Made by a program: the position numbers and the translations under genes. Positions 32,862 to 44,380 of a DNA stretch of 64,000 nucleotides are shown here, one piece after another. How positions within the stretch are numbered: the stretch's first letter is position 1; each line of letters starts with the position of its first letter. This stretch comes from Pezicula radicicola (taxonomy: Eukaryota; Ascomycota; Leotiomycetes; Helotiales; Dermateaceae): NCBI GenBank assembly GCA_003008705.1, contig PDUO01000014.1, positions 656,696 to 720,695 of the forward strand. The letters are read 5' to 3'. The notes beneath the pieces were generated by a model. The model saw nothing but the letters and a program-made list of their open reading frames with translations, was not told where the DNA came from and searched no databases.

Positions 32862-34857
32862 TCCCATAGCCCGCCAAAGCGCCAGAACTCGCTTAAGTAA
32901 CATGGGTTTATTAGCCAATCAGATTGTATATATCACTGAATTCAGGTAGAAAATGGGCTTTCAACATCTATTATAGCTCCCTTTCTCTATGGTACCACTC
33001 AAAACAATCTCTATTCTAGTAAAGGGGGGCTTGGTATACCTTGTAACTAAATCTTGTAGCTTTTAGGCGTAGTTTTCCTCTTGAATTACCTGAAATCTCC
33101 CCTAAAACTAGAGTCTGTTTAGGCACCCTCCGAATACCCCTTTCCTTATAAGTATAACAATCTCTCTTACTTCCAAAAGCCTCAATACAATGGAGCTGAT
33201 TTAGCTCTATAAATGTAGGCCTAATTGGATATGATTTACGTTTCCTAGGTTACTGAGCAGCCTTTGTAAATAGAGCTATATATAAGGCTATTCTAAAGTC
33301 CTTTTGAGAGGTAAATTTAAGGCTATTATCAACCTTTGAATAGAAGGAAAGAAGATAGGAGTTAACTAGTACTATATTGAATAAGAAGTACTATATAGTA
33401 TACCAACCTCCCTTCCTAATCTACCTATTACCAGCGTTATAGGATCTTAATTGGTCTACCCTATCTATATGGCCTATATTATGATTATATAGGTAGTCGA
33501 ACTCTGGGTACTCCAATTCTTTTATAGGCTAATCTCCAAAAGGAACTCTCGAAGTCTTTATAGCTAATAAAGTTTCAGAAGGGTACTTGCGGACAGTTGT
33601 AACTATTCCCTTTCCATCATCAATTATAGACTAAAATAGGACAAGAGTATTATCTTTCCAGGCTATATAATTAACTTCATTATCTTCAGAAGGTACTACC
33701 CAAAGGGTATTCCAGGGGATAGTATCTTTTCTTGTATCCTTCTTCTTCTTTTCAATAAAATCCTTTAAAATACCAGAGCCTCCTCGGCAAGTACCTATTA
33801 CTCCAATATTATAATCTCTGAGTATATATAGAAGCTTTGTATTTATAAAAAGATTATCTAGGTATACGTAATAGGTAGACTGGGCCTCTGGGAGTTGTAA
33901 AATCAAGTGTAGTACTACTACAGCTATCTTATTTATCTTAAGTTATTTTGGAGGCTTTACCCCTTGTAGACCTCTTCCAGCTTTAGAACCCTTCTTATAC
34001 CAGCACCAACAGAGTATATAACCTTCCTGGGCTATACACCATATCTTATAACCTTCTGGTATTAGTTTCTTTGGTATAATAAGAGTGTCTTTCGATCTAC
34101 CCTCGAATCGTACNATAGCCTCATCTACTGNAATATCCCGGCCCGGTATCNATAGTTGTATAGTAGTTGATATTATATNAGTATTTAGAGGTTCTACCTA
34201 TAGTAAAAAAGAAGTTAGTAAGCTATTAATTAGAGCTATAAGTTATATATTACCATCCCAAAAACATCAGGTGTATTAGGCTCTGAAATATGGATCCGAG
34301 TACTTATATCTTCCCAACGACCTTTCCCCATAGTATTCTGAACTATAGTATACTGTGGTATTACTTCTGAATGAGACCAATAGTCTAGGATCTCATTCTC
34401 AACATATAAACCCATATATATCTATATTCCAAGAAATATATATAATTCTTCTAAGGTTATTGGAATCCACTTCCGCGTACCCCTATTTCGAGGCCGGCTA
34501 CTCTACTCTCGGAGCTTATAGTTGTTTATGTTCTCGACTATCTTCTGCAACTACTTAGTAGGGAAAAAGAGGCTCCAGATAGCGAATGCGTCTACTGGAG
34601 TAATATAAGGAGGGAGGTTGATTTTCTTGTCGAAATTCAGGCAATACATAGGCTTAAATTCGGTTCCAATCTCTATAGCTAGTGGCAGATTAGGGCGCAA
34701 GGTTCCTGGATCTGTAGAGTCTGGTTTTATATCTTTTAAAGGTATATTGGTGGTTTTATTAAGAAAAGTATATGAAACTCATGGTATTGTTAAGTTTTGA
34801 TGGGGTTGAATCACGTGATGCAATTACAGGGGTTTGGCGCTTTGGCGGGCTATGGGA
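32862..34857 (-). mobile_element. PiggyBac-like DNA transposon, about 2 kb, mutated
   Basis: Perfect terminal inverted repeats of 23 bp begin TCCCATAGCCCGCCAAAGCG at 32862 and end at 34857. TA flanks both ends (32860-32861 and 34858-34859). Between them lies a single minus-strand transposase relic. Typical piggyBac elements duplicate TTAA; here only TA is shared, so the insertion site may have mutated or the group may differ. Four ambiguous bases (N) at 34114, 34131, 34151 and 34179 lie inside, as might result from near-identical copies elsewhere in the genome. Confidence 0.75.
33000..34797 (-). pseudogene. PiggyBac-type (DDE_Tnp_1_7) transposase, inactivated
   Basis: Read on the minus strand in essentially one frame, the product shows the family order. 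An N-terminal LPPYITPVDAFAIWSLFF comes first, then PITLEELYIFLGI. The catalytic-core segment is YYVYLDNLFINTKLL (the DNxF region), followed by GVIGTCRGGSG. The IPWNTLWVVPSEDNEVNYIAWKDN block and a GHIDRVDQLRSYN segment complete it. Many codons are TAA, TAG or TGA, for example after SLFFPTK and after ALYIALFTKAAQ, and several replace expected Gln or Trp codons. The longest stop-free piece is 33631-33906. The copy cannot encode a functional enzyme; the stop pattern fits RIP. Confidence 0.75.
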
Positions 34858-35727
34858 TACAATAGATATTCTTATACAATCCTATACAAAAAGCAATCAA
34901 GACTTTCCGCATCAACTCAAAAGCAAAATTAACCAAACCAAACCAATCTAACAAGATTATAATAAAATAAATTAACCAAAAAGATTATTTCTTAAAAAAG
35001 ACTAATATTAATACTAACTAAAAAAAAAAAGATATAACTAAGTATAATTAAATAACCTTAGTAGATATATAAAGAGAAATGTAATAATAATAAAGTTGTA
35101 AAACAAAAACAAAACCAATATACATAATAACCTCTATAATAATAAATAAAAGAATTTATTATAAAGGCTATAGTAAGTTATTACTTCTAAGTAGGAAATA
35201 TACTTTAAGAAACAAACTAAATAGTTCGTCCTATGCTTTTAATGGGTATTATAGACACTACTAGTTCCAACAGGACGACATAGGACGTGGGCAGTTTTAA
35301 CTTCGGTAAGCACTAAAAGGCACCAAGTTAAAGCCTTGAAACCCTCGAGCAGAGCGTCCCGGATCTCGAGCGAAACAGTTAGAGCACACAAGACTAGAAT
35401 CGCTAGGAGTATTTCATCAAGTAAACCTTTCTCTATTCTTATCTTCTGTCCACTATCATACTACTATGAAGAATAATTTGTACTCCTTCGGCATCCCTTA
35501 TTATCTACCCCTGAAAATGAAAATAACCTTATCCGTGCAAGCAGACGTCGGGTTGATAAGTACAATGGTAGTAGTGGGTCTCGTAAAAAGGAAAATGGGG
35601 CGGAAAAGCGCAAGTGGGTATGACATAGTTCGGTCATAAAGCCATCAAAAATATACTCCACGTTTCATCCCAATGTGGACATCTATCCTGCTTTCAAAAA
35701 AAGGTCTTTAATGTACAAAATCAGAGA
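34858..35727. other. AT-rich region next to the transposon
   Basis: From 34900 to 35230 the DNA is almost pure A/T with A-rich runs, typical of RIP-mutated repeats. A 9-bp inverted pair (CGTCCTATG/CATAGGACG) brackets 35227-35287. The right part becomes normal in composition and forms the 3' flank of the Kch1-like gene. No gene was recognised. Confidence 0.45.
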
Positions 35728-37769
35728 TTAACGCCTGTATCCGCCTTGCTGTTGCTGGGCAGGGCCACCGGGTCTACCATTGAAACTCGCTGGGCTTCCC
35801 ATTCGAGGTGGACCTTGGGGACTTGGCTGAGGGGCCCCGTAGCCTCCTCCAAGTCCATTGCCACTACTTCCGAGTCTCTGGCTGTTGGCGGTACCAGGTC
35901 TTTGCTGAAAGTAGTCATTACTCTGGGGAGCACGGACGCCCGGGTCGGTCATGTTCCGGTATTGTTGTGGTGCGGATGTAGGAGCCATTTGCTGAGGTGC
36001 AGCAGAAGCACTGCGCATTTGAGGATTGTATGAGTTATAGCCGTTCATTGGAGGGGCTGGTGTGCCCATGGGAGAGAAAGAAGGTGCAGGTGAAGCTCGA
36101 CCCGTTGAGCCAGGCGCAGGTGAGTACGGGCGCTCGCTGACTGGAGTCATGGATCGTCCGCCGAGGTCACCAACGGCTCTTGGCATAGGGCGGCCATAGG
36201 GATCGGCCGAAGGCTGGCGAGGTGGGCCCCCGTTCATAGAACCAGTAGGGCTGTTGTTGTATGAAACAGGGCTTGCAGTATATTCGCGTCCCATGGCACT
36301 TGGCATTCGAGGTGGCATTGGAGCTGAAGATCCAGCTGACCATTGACTGTTATTCGTGTTGCCAGTCATTGTTCTTTGGGGACCACCAATTCTGGCTGTA
36401 TCAATAGGAGGAAGGGAAGGAGCAGGTGAAGCAGCTCTGCTATAGCCCATGTCCGAGGCGTTGCCCATCAAAGGAGCATTCGAGGCATAGCTGACGTTAG
36501 AAAGAGCGGATGATCCAGTAACACTTCGTCCAGGTAGTGGCCTCTTTTGATCCAACGAATCGAGTTCGAAAGAAGGTAGCGTAGGCTGTCCAACGGGCGT
36601 ACCGGGTCTGGATTGATATACTGGAAGGGTTGCTACAGTATCGTTCCTGCTGAGCATCGGCATCTCTGGAAGCTTGTCGTCGCCGCTGTAAAGAGTAGGT
36701 AGTGTAGCTTGGCGGCCATTGATGGTTGACTTCTCTCCCTTCTTGGCGCCTTTGAGAGCAGCTTTCTCGGCAGCTTTCTGGTTCCTTCGTTCCTCCTCGG
36801 CAAGAGCCTTGTTAATCTTGACACTGACAATCTTCTGTAATCGGCTGTTAATCTTTCGCTCGCAGTAACCAGATAATCCTTTATCGGCGGCAGGAATGTA
36901 ATGCCACAGGAAGCAAAGGTAGAAGAGCACTGCCAAGAGCAGACTTAGTGCAGCAAAAACCCAAATGATCAATGTGAACACCATTCCGGAAAGGATAACA
37001 GCTTGTTGATGCTGCTGCGAAGCCAGAATTCCAATGTTCTTGAAGAACTGAAGCAAGGTTGATCCAACATCGTCAGCCTCAGTAGGATCGAGCTTGGCTT
37101 TAAAGACGGAATACAGGGTCAGCGCGTTTGTAACTTGACGTGGGCCTGAGCAGAAGATGACTCGAACCCAAGCTGCAAACTGTTAGCAATCACCAGAAAT
37201 ATCTCTTAGGTGGAAAACTGACATTGGAATGAGAAATATGTGAATAGTGCCACGTATTCGGCACCTTTCTTGGACTTCGTCAATTCTGCGAACACCAAGA
37301 ATCGTCTCCAACCGCGACCCATCTTGCCCATACGGATACATTGCAATCGAACAGCAAGAGAGTCAAGGTAGCTTTCCGCAACGGCACCACGCCTCATGAC
37401 GCGGAGAGCACGGATATATTCGTAACCTAGATTGACCACAGACAAGATGATGCAGACTGAGAAGATCCATTTCGAAACGTCGAGAGGAATATATGGCTGG
37501 ATCTCGCCGGACCACTTGTTGAACGCTAGTAGATTTACCGCAGTGAATATATCGACCGAGTAGACAGCAACAGAAATGCCAAGAGAGACCCAGAGATAAC
37601 CGTAGGCTAGAGGAGCGAAGCACGAGGTCGATTTGAAATCATTCAAACTCTATACACGTATTAGCTTTCCAACTGCCGCCACTAGTGCTGCCATTGACGT
37701 CCTTACAATGAAGTCCCATTTCTGCTCGGGGCGGATGTCCGCCTGCTTTACTCTCCTTGAACAACCCAT
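35728..37769 (-). CDS. Kch1/Prm6-like fungal low-affinity K+ transporter family protein
   Basis: The three-exon model is 37769-37707, 37649-37223 and 37172-35728, giving 644 residues. The protein begins MGCSRRVKQ, where Gly2/Cys3 could be lipidated, then QKWDFISLNDFKSTSCF. The N-terminal half has four or more hydrophobic segments, including YLWVSLGISVAVYSVDIFTAV, WIFSVCIILSVVNLGYEYI and VFTLIIWVFAALSLLLAVLFYLCFLW, in the order of yeast Kch1/Prm6, plasma-membrane proteins linked to K+ influx during pheromone or calcium signalling. The C-terminal 300 residues are a Pro/Ser/Gly/Gln-rich disordered tail ending QQQQGGYRR. The first exon is only 21 codons. The family match is strong at the N-terminus; transport activity is inherited from the family, not seen. 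Confidence 0.85.
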
Positions 37770-40390
37770 TGTATGAAGCAATTATTAAATTGGCTAAGAA
37801 ACCTGGCGCTGCCAGCAACAAGAATAGCACACCTGGCCGATTGAATTGAAAGATGGTATAAAGTGGCGAAGGGTATGGTGCCGATAGAAAACCCTAGGCC
37901 TTGTGAGGAATGTAAATTTGGTCGTGAAGGATTGGTCGAAGGACGACTCTGTCGAAGGAACGATCACAGCACGAGTCGTTGGTCACGCCTGCGGAGCAAT
38001 CGACTGTGTGGAATCGGGAAAGTTCGAAGGATCTCGATGGATGTGATGGATAGTTAAAGGAAAGACTGGGACTCGAAAGAGTGTTGTACTTGGTATCGCG
38101 ACGCCGTTGAAGCGGTCTATTGTTGGGCTAGCATTTGACGGGGGTCGCTATTCGTAGCTTGGCTATGAAAAGTAACAGAGCACATCAATCGCCTGGTGGG
38201 AGCAGGTTGTCTTGCTTTTTGGCAGCGGGCCAAAAAATGGGTGATGGTTTGATCGTCTCTGGCGGGCTGAAGATGGGGGGTGGTGTCGCAGGACGTTGGA
38301 TCGGGAGTAAGAGCGACAATGGTAAGGGCTCGGGTAGGCTCCGTATTCAGCAGAAAAGATCAATGCGACAAACGAGCGCGGAACAATTGGGCAAGGCTGC
38401 GCAGATCTCAAAGAGTGACAATGATGATGATGGACAGGCTCTTTTGTTGAGCAATGTGCAATTGATGTTGGTTGTGTCGCGGCTGTGCACGTTGCACAAA
38501 GATAATGAGCGAATCCCGTGGGATGGGAAGGTGGTACAGGTTGGGTGGGTATTTGGGTGTTTGGATGTAAAGGAGAGGAGGCTCTCGCGCAGAGGAAGAA
38601 GTTGAGATGATGGACCGGATGAAGTTCGTGCCCGGCACGGCTGTCAGCTTCCAGGTTGGATCCCTTTCCCCCCTCAGCCCTCTCAGCGAGGGCGGCAGAT
38701 AAGAAGACGAGGGACTGGACTGACTGTGAGAGCGCAGGTGCAGGCACAGGGACACTGGACAGGGAGGGCTCCAGGGCTGCAGGGCTCAAGGGCTCCAGGT
38801 CTCAGAGGTCTCAATCTGAGTCGCACTGGTTCGGGCCTGTCCCTGCTCTAGACAGGGTGGGTGTGGCGTTTATTGGCTCCAACGGATACTAGCTCCAGGT
38901 ACAGACGTTTCGTGCATGGGTTCGAACCAATTAAGATTAATTGGTCCCTGCGCCAAGAAAGTCTTCCATTTGCTTACTTTCGGACTGAGAGCACTGTACT
39001 TCCAGGTTGCTTGATACAGCAATCACGTGTCGGAAGCTTGAAGATAAATCGTGCAGGCTTCGTGGCGCTGTGACTTGGCATCTTCATGACAATCATGCCC
39101 TATCTATTTATTACCGGTTTGTGGAACGAACTCTGGCCTCATCAATCCGTCCAAGGCATTATGATGGCCCTCTGCGCACAAAGAACTGACGTAGGAACTG
39201 TTTATTCCTTCGGTGATCGCGTTGTTGCGCCTTGCGCCTTGCAACTACATACAGTCCGCAGTCCGGAGTACGCATTTCAGCCGCCTTCAGGAATTGGGAT
39301 TCGCGAGGGGGGAGGCGCCCCCCCTTACACGACGTGATTGGCTACAACTCAAAACGAAACACTCACCTTCATCAATTGGTGACGTGAACGCGCAGACCCC
39401 ACACTCTCCCCTTTCCCTTCCTTTCGCGCTGTTCTACTCCAAATCCCTCTATCCTTCCTTTTCCAGCCGTTCGTGCAAGACCCTTTCCCTGACCGTTGTT
39501 GGTTGTTTCCTCGCCCTGCCGTCGTACTACGAAGTATCTTCCGGGTGCACCGCATTTACGAAACACCAACTCAATTATTCCCGCGTCTAGAGAACGCGCG
39601 GTTGTTTGGAACTTGAGGCTTGCAGCAAGTGCTTCACCTGCCTGCCCTACGGAGTAAAGAAGCAGATCCTTTAAAGCACATATGCGCTGCATCTGTCTAC
39701 AGATTTAGACATCTACCTTTCCCTCCTGGAATTTCAACAACAGAAATGTAGGTCGCCAGGCGCGCGCTTCTTCGCATATGGTATCTCAGATCGGAAAATC
39801 CTCTTCCAACGGACTCAAGCCACGAAGGAAGGACAAGAACAATTCTATTTGAAAGATGGCAAGAATAAACTCCGGGGACAAGTTTAAAAGTCATGAGCTA
39901 TTATTATCTTGATCCTTTTGGGGAGGGGTTTAGCAGTTGTTTTGGTTTATTTATGTAGAGTCACGTGATATTGGTATATCACATCCCGTCTGCGAACCAA
40001 TTTTAGGCCTATTATCTTCGGGTGCACTCTTGCAGAAGAGGCCCTAGGATCACAAAAATACTTCTCTTCTCTTCTTACACCGAGCAACATGCCGCTATTC
40101 TTAGCAGATCCTTACCCACATTTGACGGCCATCATCGCGAACCATGGCAGCTGCGGGGTCAGATTCCCATCCGAAGAGGAAAAACACCGAGATCTCGGTA
40201 CAGCGACTGTCCATTTGGGGCACAAAATCAAAAATAACATCAGTACGTTCGATGTGTCGTCTCTCACATGGATAGTTGAGGGTTCGCTACCCCTAGAGTA
40301 TGCTTATGTGCAGTACGCGGGCGGCGTTACACCGGCATTCGCTCGAGACGTCTCAGACGTCCGTATGTCGTGTTCCTTATCAGCACCTGA
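37770..40390. other. Long upstream region with overlapping non-conserved open frames
   Basis: About 2.6 kb lacks a recognisable gene. The part 38130-38860 is GC-rich and holds open frames on both strands (a 208-codon minus frame at 38163-38789 and a 156-codon plus frame at 38135-38605) of biased composition. It could be the long 5' leader of the Kch1-like gene. At 39390-39480 there is a CT-rich promoter-like tract. A 108-codon plus frame at 40089-40415 has no motif and overlaps the next pseudogene. Confidence 0.4.
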
Positions 40391-41075
40391 CTTCCAACCT
40401 CACTTCTGGAAATGACCGAAGACACCATGAAAGACCTGGAGCCTGAATCCATATACAACGGCTTATTCCGATTCTTGATGGATGCAATGGAAACCTAGAA
40501 GAGATTCAACTTGCGGCCTCAAAATACAATGACTTGTCTATTTCTACTCAGAGCATGGGAAGAAATTGCACAAGCAGTTGATGAAATGTCTAAGTTGAAA
40601 TCTCAACTTGATTGAAATATCGGGTTGCTGACTGCTATTAATAGCAATCGTATTAGGTGATGCTCTATACTTGGGAGCTGCAAATGCATGGTTTTAAATT
40701 TTAATTGTCCCATACAGCTCTTCCCAGACAGCTGTGCAAGGCATGCTCGAAGAGTACTTTAATGAAGTACGCTCTGGACGGCGAAAAGGCTCTGTTATTT
40801 CAGTATACTCCATAGAGTCATTCTTGTACGAGGAGACCTGGCAGCTTCTTAGAAAGGAGCTTCAAGGCGTCGGCATAACTCCTCAGCTCTTTAAGCAGTA
40901 TAATGATTTGATTACGAGGACCTTGGGAGAAGCTCTAAAGTCTAGAACTTCAGAAGAGCAAGATCCACTTAAGCCTGTGGATGAACACGACAAGGCTTCA
41001 CCTTTCAATGAAGTGTCGTCGAGCCGTAGACGTGATCAAGGAGAGTTAATCAATCAAACTTCAATTGGAGTATAA
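40391..41075 (+). pseudogene. Fungal STAND/NACHT-associated helical protein relic with two in-frame stops
   Basis: One reading frame runs from 40391 through a first exon ending at about 40655 (AG|GTGATG), over a 62-bp intron (acceptor CATACAG at 40717), to a stop at 41075. It reads MTEDTMKDLEPESIYNG and FNLRPQNTMTCLFLLR, then EEIAQAVDEMSKLKSQLD, and after the intron SVISVYSIESFLYEETWQ and LRKELQGVGITPQLF. The last block resembles the helical region found with fungal STAND N-terminal proteins. A TAG at 40496-40498 and a TGA at 40613-40615 interrupt the first exon; both fit C-to-T change of CAG and CGA. Phase is preserved over the intron, which supports real descent from a gene. Upstream exons were not traced. 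Confidence 0.5.
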
Positions 41076-43828
41076 AGAACTGCCAAAATGCATAAACCAG
41101 TAAGAACACCAATAGTCGTGAAACTATTACGCAGTCTCTGCCCTATTCATATACGAGACTTTGTGAAAGATGCAGGATCTGGAGATGTACTCAGGATCGA
41201 GGATCCAATGGGCAAAGGGTGTTAACATTAAAGGCCCCTTCAAAAGATAATGATAGGATGTCTATAAATGGGTTGACTTAGATATCGGTATATGCCACTT
41301 AGGCCAGTAGACAGCATATTAGTAGTTACAGAAACGAAATTCCAGTCACCATCATTGGGTTCCATAAATGCACCTCAAGATACTATTATGATAGTGAGAG
41401 ATGTATTTCATAGAATACAAGTTATACTAGACGTCGAGGTTTGAACATAGATTACAAGACGTCTACTTTCGTTATTAGAGAATGAGCAGTTTGCAGTTGC
41501 AGTCTGCTTGCTATCTGTTTTGGATATACAGGATACTATCTGTTTGTATCTCTTACTCTACTAGGTATATCGCTAGTTTAGGGGGAATAAATCAATTTAT
41601 TAGGAGGGAGGTACCTTTTGTACATTACCCGCTATAATGCCATTCTAATGGTTATTACTAACTTGCGAGTATATAAAATATTATCGTCCTTAATCTAGTC
41701 AATAGTGGTATTAAACGCAGATTGTTTGCTACTATTAGACTAAATAACTCCGAATCGTACAACCAAAATCTCCCTGGAGAATAGAGACCGGTGCTGGGGG
41801 TTGAGATAGTTATAACAACTGTTATCTACTGTAATATACTTAGCAACTCTACTAGTTACGTACCTAGACTCGTAACTGCGAAACCGTCGAGCTCGCCAGC
41901 CGCTCTTTTACAACTTTAACACAGCAAGCAATTCGAGCTAATCGGCGTCCCTCGATAAAATATCAGCCCAAGCAGGCGAAACCGATTGCCATCAACAAGA
42001 GCACTTAACCTAACCCTACGAAGCAACGTCGCAGTATCTTGGAGACGGAGGTAGAGCATAGTAAAAGCACGATAAGGGCTAGGGATATATTATAATTATA
42101 ACAACTAAGTGACAGCACGAGAAGACTTGACAATAACAAGTTATTTTGCTTATTATTTCTTAAATTATTAGTGATTATTGTGCTTTATATGATAGCTATC
42201 TTATAGTGATCAACGTAGTATTAGGCGCGGGATCATAATACATAGAAAAGAATTAAGGTCCGCTATATGCGACGGTGGTATCGTGTGAATCGCAAGTCTG
42301 TAGGCAAAAGTGATATCGTTACAGGGTATTGTGGTAATAGGCTATTCGTATAGAATATCTAGTAATCTAGTCTAGTGCTTTAGAGATGGCCAGATAAAAT
42401 AGTGTATTGGAAAAATTAAAATAAACTAAAAATTAAAATCTTGAATAAACACAGATGTAGTATTAATATACCTCCTAACCCACTTATCATTAATATGCTT
42501 AATAACTACAAGCCTACTAGTACTTCCAACTCCATAGTATCACCCTATAGAATTCGCACAAGGTTGCTATTGTTCTTCGTCTGAATAGCGAGGTAATACG
42601 ACTATGCAGCCTATTAACCGAGTTGTAATTAGATAAATGGCGAAATAATCGCTTTCGAAATCCTCGCTCTCATTTCCCCGCTTTAATATAACTAGGCGGT
42701 TAAGTGAGTACTATCACTTAAGAGCTATTAAAAGTAATCTTTCCTCGTTTCGACGCGTAGTATTCAATTTTATAACATTTCGATTTCTCTAAGCTCGTCT
42801 GGTTGGCTGTGTTAGCATTGTATTTAATCCATTATTCTAACTTGGAAAATGCGGGAATGTAACGAGTTGGGGGCAACTAAGATTGTAATTAATCTCACTA
42901 TGTAAATGTAGCGTAGTAATGAGACTTTAGTTTATAGCAAAGGCTTACCGTAGATATTGCGACCTTAGATAAATCTATAAGTATCTCGTTCAATAACTAA
43001 GTAGAAGACTTTTTATAAAAGTTGTTACACCTATTTAGTTCTTTAGATATTAGCTATAATCAATAAGGCTTATCTTCGCTATTACTGCAAATACTGAGAG
43101 CTACTGTTACTTTTACTTTCTATAGTTCTACATTCAACTATAGCCAAAGTTACAAAGGTTTCATGTGGTTGAAAATTGGCTTGTGGCACAGCGGAAGCTA
43201 AAGTTTAGCGAGCGGGAAAAGGGGGGGAGGAGGCAGGAGCAAAGCCGAAAGGTGGTTCTTAAAAAAGAATCTCCGCAACGCAACTTTGTTATCTAGCACA
43301 TACTGTAGATGCCACTAACAGCGGATACGAATTACACTTACAGCAGGGAAGTTTCGCAGTCGTAATTGCGGAATTCAATCTTTCTTATAAGATGGACGGT
43401 CCTTAAGGTCTAAATGTTGATGCATATTCAAATGAAAACCAACCTACTCGATGTCCGAAAAGCCAGTTTGCATCCAAATAGTATAATAGAATCACAATAT
43501 ATAATAACAATTGAAAAGATATGTTGCGGCTAGTCTGGCAAGCATATGGATGAAAGATTAATCGAGTCGATAAATAGACATTATCTCGTAGAATAAAAAA
43601 TGTGCTAAATGCTAAAGGGTATTCGCGATGAAAATCAAGAAGCGCGAAACATCCAAAAGCACAACGTAAGGTGACAGACCAAAAGTTTGGCAATCCATCC
43701 ATCTATGAACCCCACATACGCAACTCATCAATCTCCACATCAACATCCACTTCCACATACCATCATAAACACATTCCATAAAATCCCAAACATCTTCAAC
43801 CAACCCTAATACACCCCACTTCATTCTC
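41076..43828. other. Gene-free AT-rich island
   Basis: This 2.7-kb block has no sustained open frame. The DNA is AT-rich with scattered TA-rich runs, consistent with old, heavily mutated repeats. A G-rich run (GGGGGGGAGGAGGC) lies near 43226. No terminal repeats could be paired by eye. The right end (43612-43828) is the 3' flank of the following gene. Confidence 0.45.
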
Positions 43829-44380
43829 TTATAAAGCCCCCATAACAAACCCAACAACCCCCAGAGCAACACCAGCACCTTTACTACCCCAAGGAACAGC
43901 AGTAGCCACAGATCCAGCAGTAGATACACTACTACTACCCGTCGTAGTCTCAGCAGCAATAACTTTTGTCGCGCTCGAAGCGTGTTTGGTCGTTAAAGGT
44001 TTCGCTGAGACACCTGATAACGGTGTATAATAAACTATAGTCCCTGTTGAAAAAGAAGAAGAATTGCCAGTTGAATTGGAACGGAGTTCTAATTTAGGGA
44101 AGGAGCTGATGGGCGTTGGATTTGTGATGATCTGAGTTGTTGGCGAGGTGGAAGGAGATGAGATGACAGTTTGTGGTGTGTGGTTGAGGCAGATAGGGGC
44201 TGAGAAGTTGTGTTAGTTTGAAATTAGTTTTTAGGGGTGTTCTCAATGTATGTTTTCCTTACCTCCATCTTGAGTAGCATAACCGGCTGCTTTATCGGTA
44301 GAAGCAATTACACAAGCTGGCGTCGCGTTGACAAGCGTCCATATCCCAGCGAGAACACTCAAAATATTAAGTCCTCTCAT
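43829..44380 (-). CDS. Small secreted Ser/Thr-rich, probably GPI-anchored protein
   Basis: There are two exons, 44380-44263 and 44199-43829, with a 63-bp intron (GTAAGG...CTCAG), giving 162 residues. The N-terminus MRGLNILSVLAGIWTLVNATP is a signal peptide. The mature part has two cysteines (PACVIAS and APICLNH), then a long Ser/Thr/Pro-rich stretch with possible N-glycosylation (SNSTGNSS). The C-terminus is hydrophobic (GAGVALGVVGFVMGAL) after a small-residue region, as in GPI attachment signals. This suggests a cell-wall or surface protein. It matches no named family I can identify. The splice joins residues in frame and yields both terminal signals, which is good support for the model. Confidence 0.7.

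Noticed and set aside
35227..35287. 9-bp inverted pair CGTCCTATG/CATAGGACG
   Set aside because: Too short in AT-rich DNA to call an element without other copies.
38163..38789. 208-codon minus-strand open frame
   Set aside because: Biased Ser/Pro/His composition, an equally open opposite strand and a position upstream of the Kch1-like gene point to leader sequence, not a gene.
38930..38950. TGGGTTCGAACCA, resembling a tRNA T arm
   Set aside because: No acceptor, D or anticodon arms can be paired around it.
43612..43959. 115-codon minus-strand frame rich in Leu, Val and Trp
   Set aside because: It is the shadow of the Ser/Thr-rich 3' exon of the spliced GPI-type gene.
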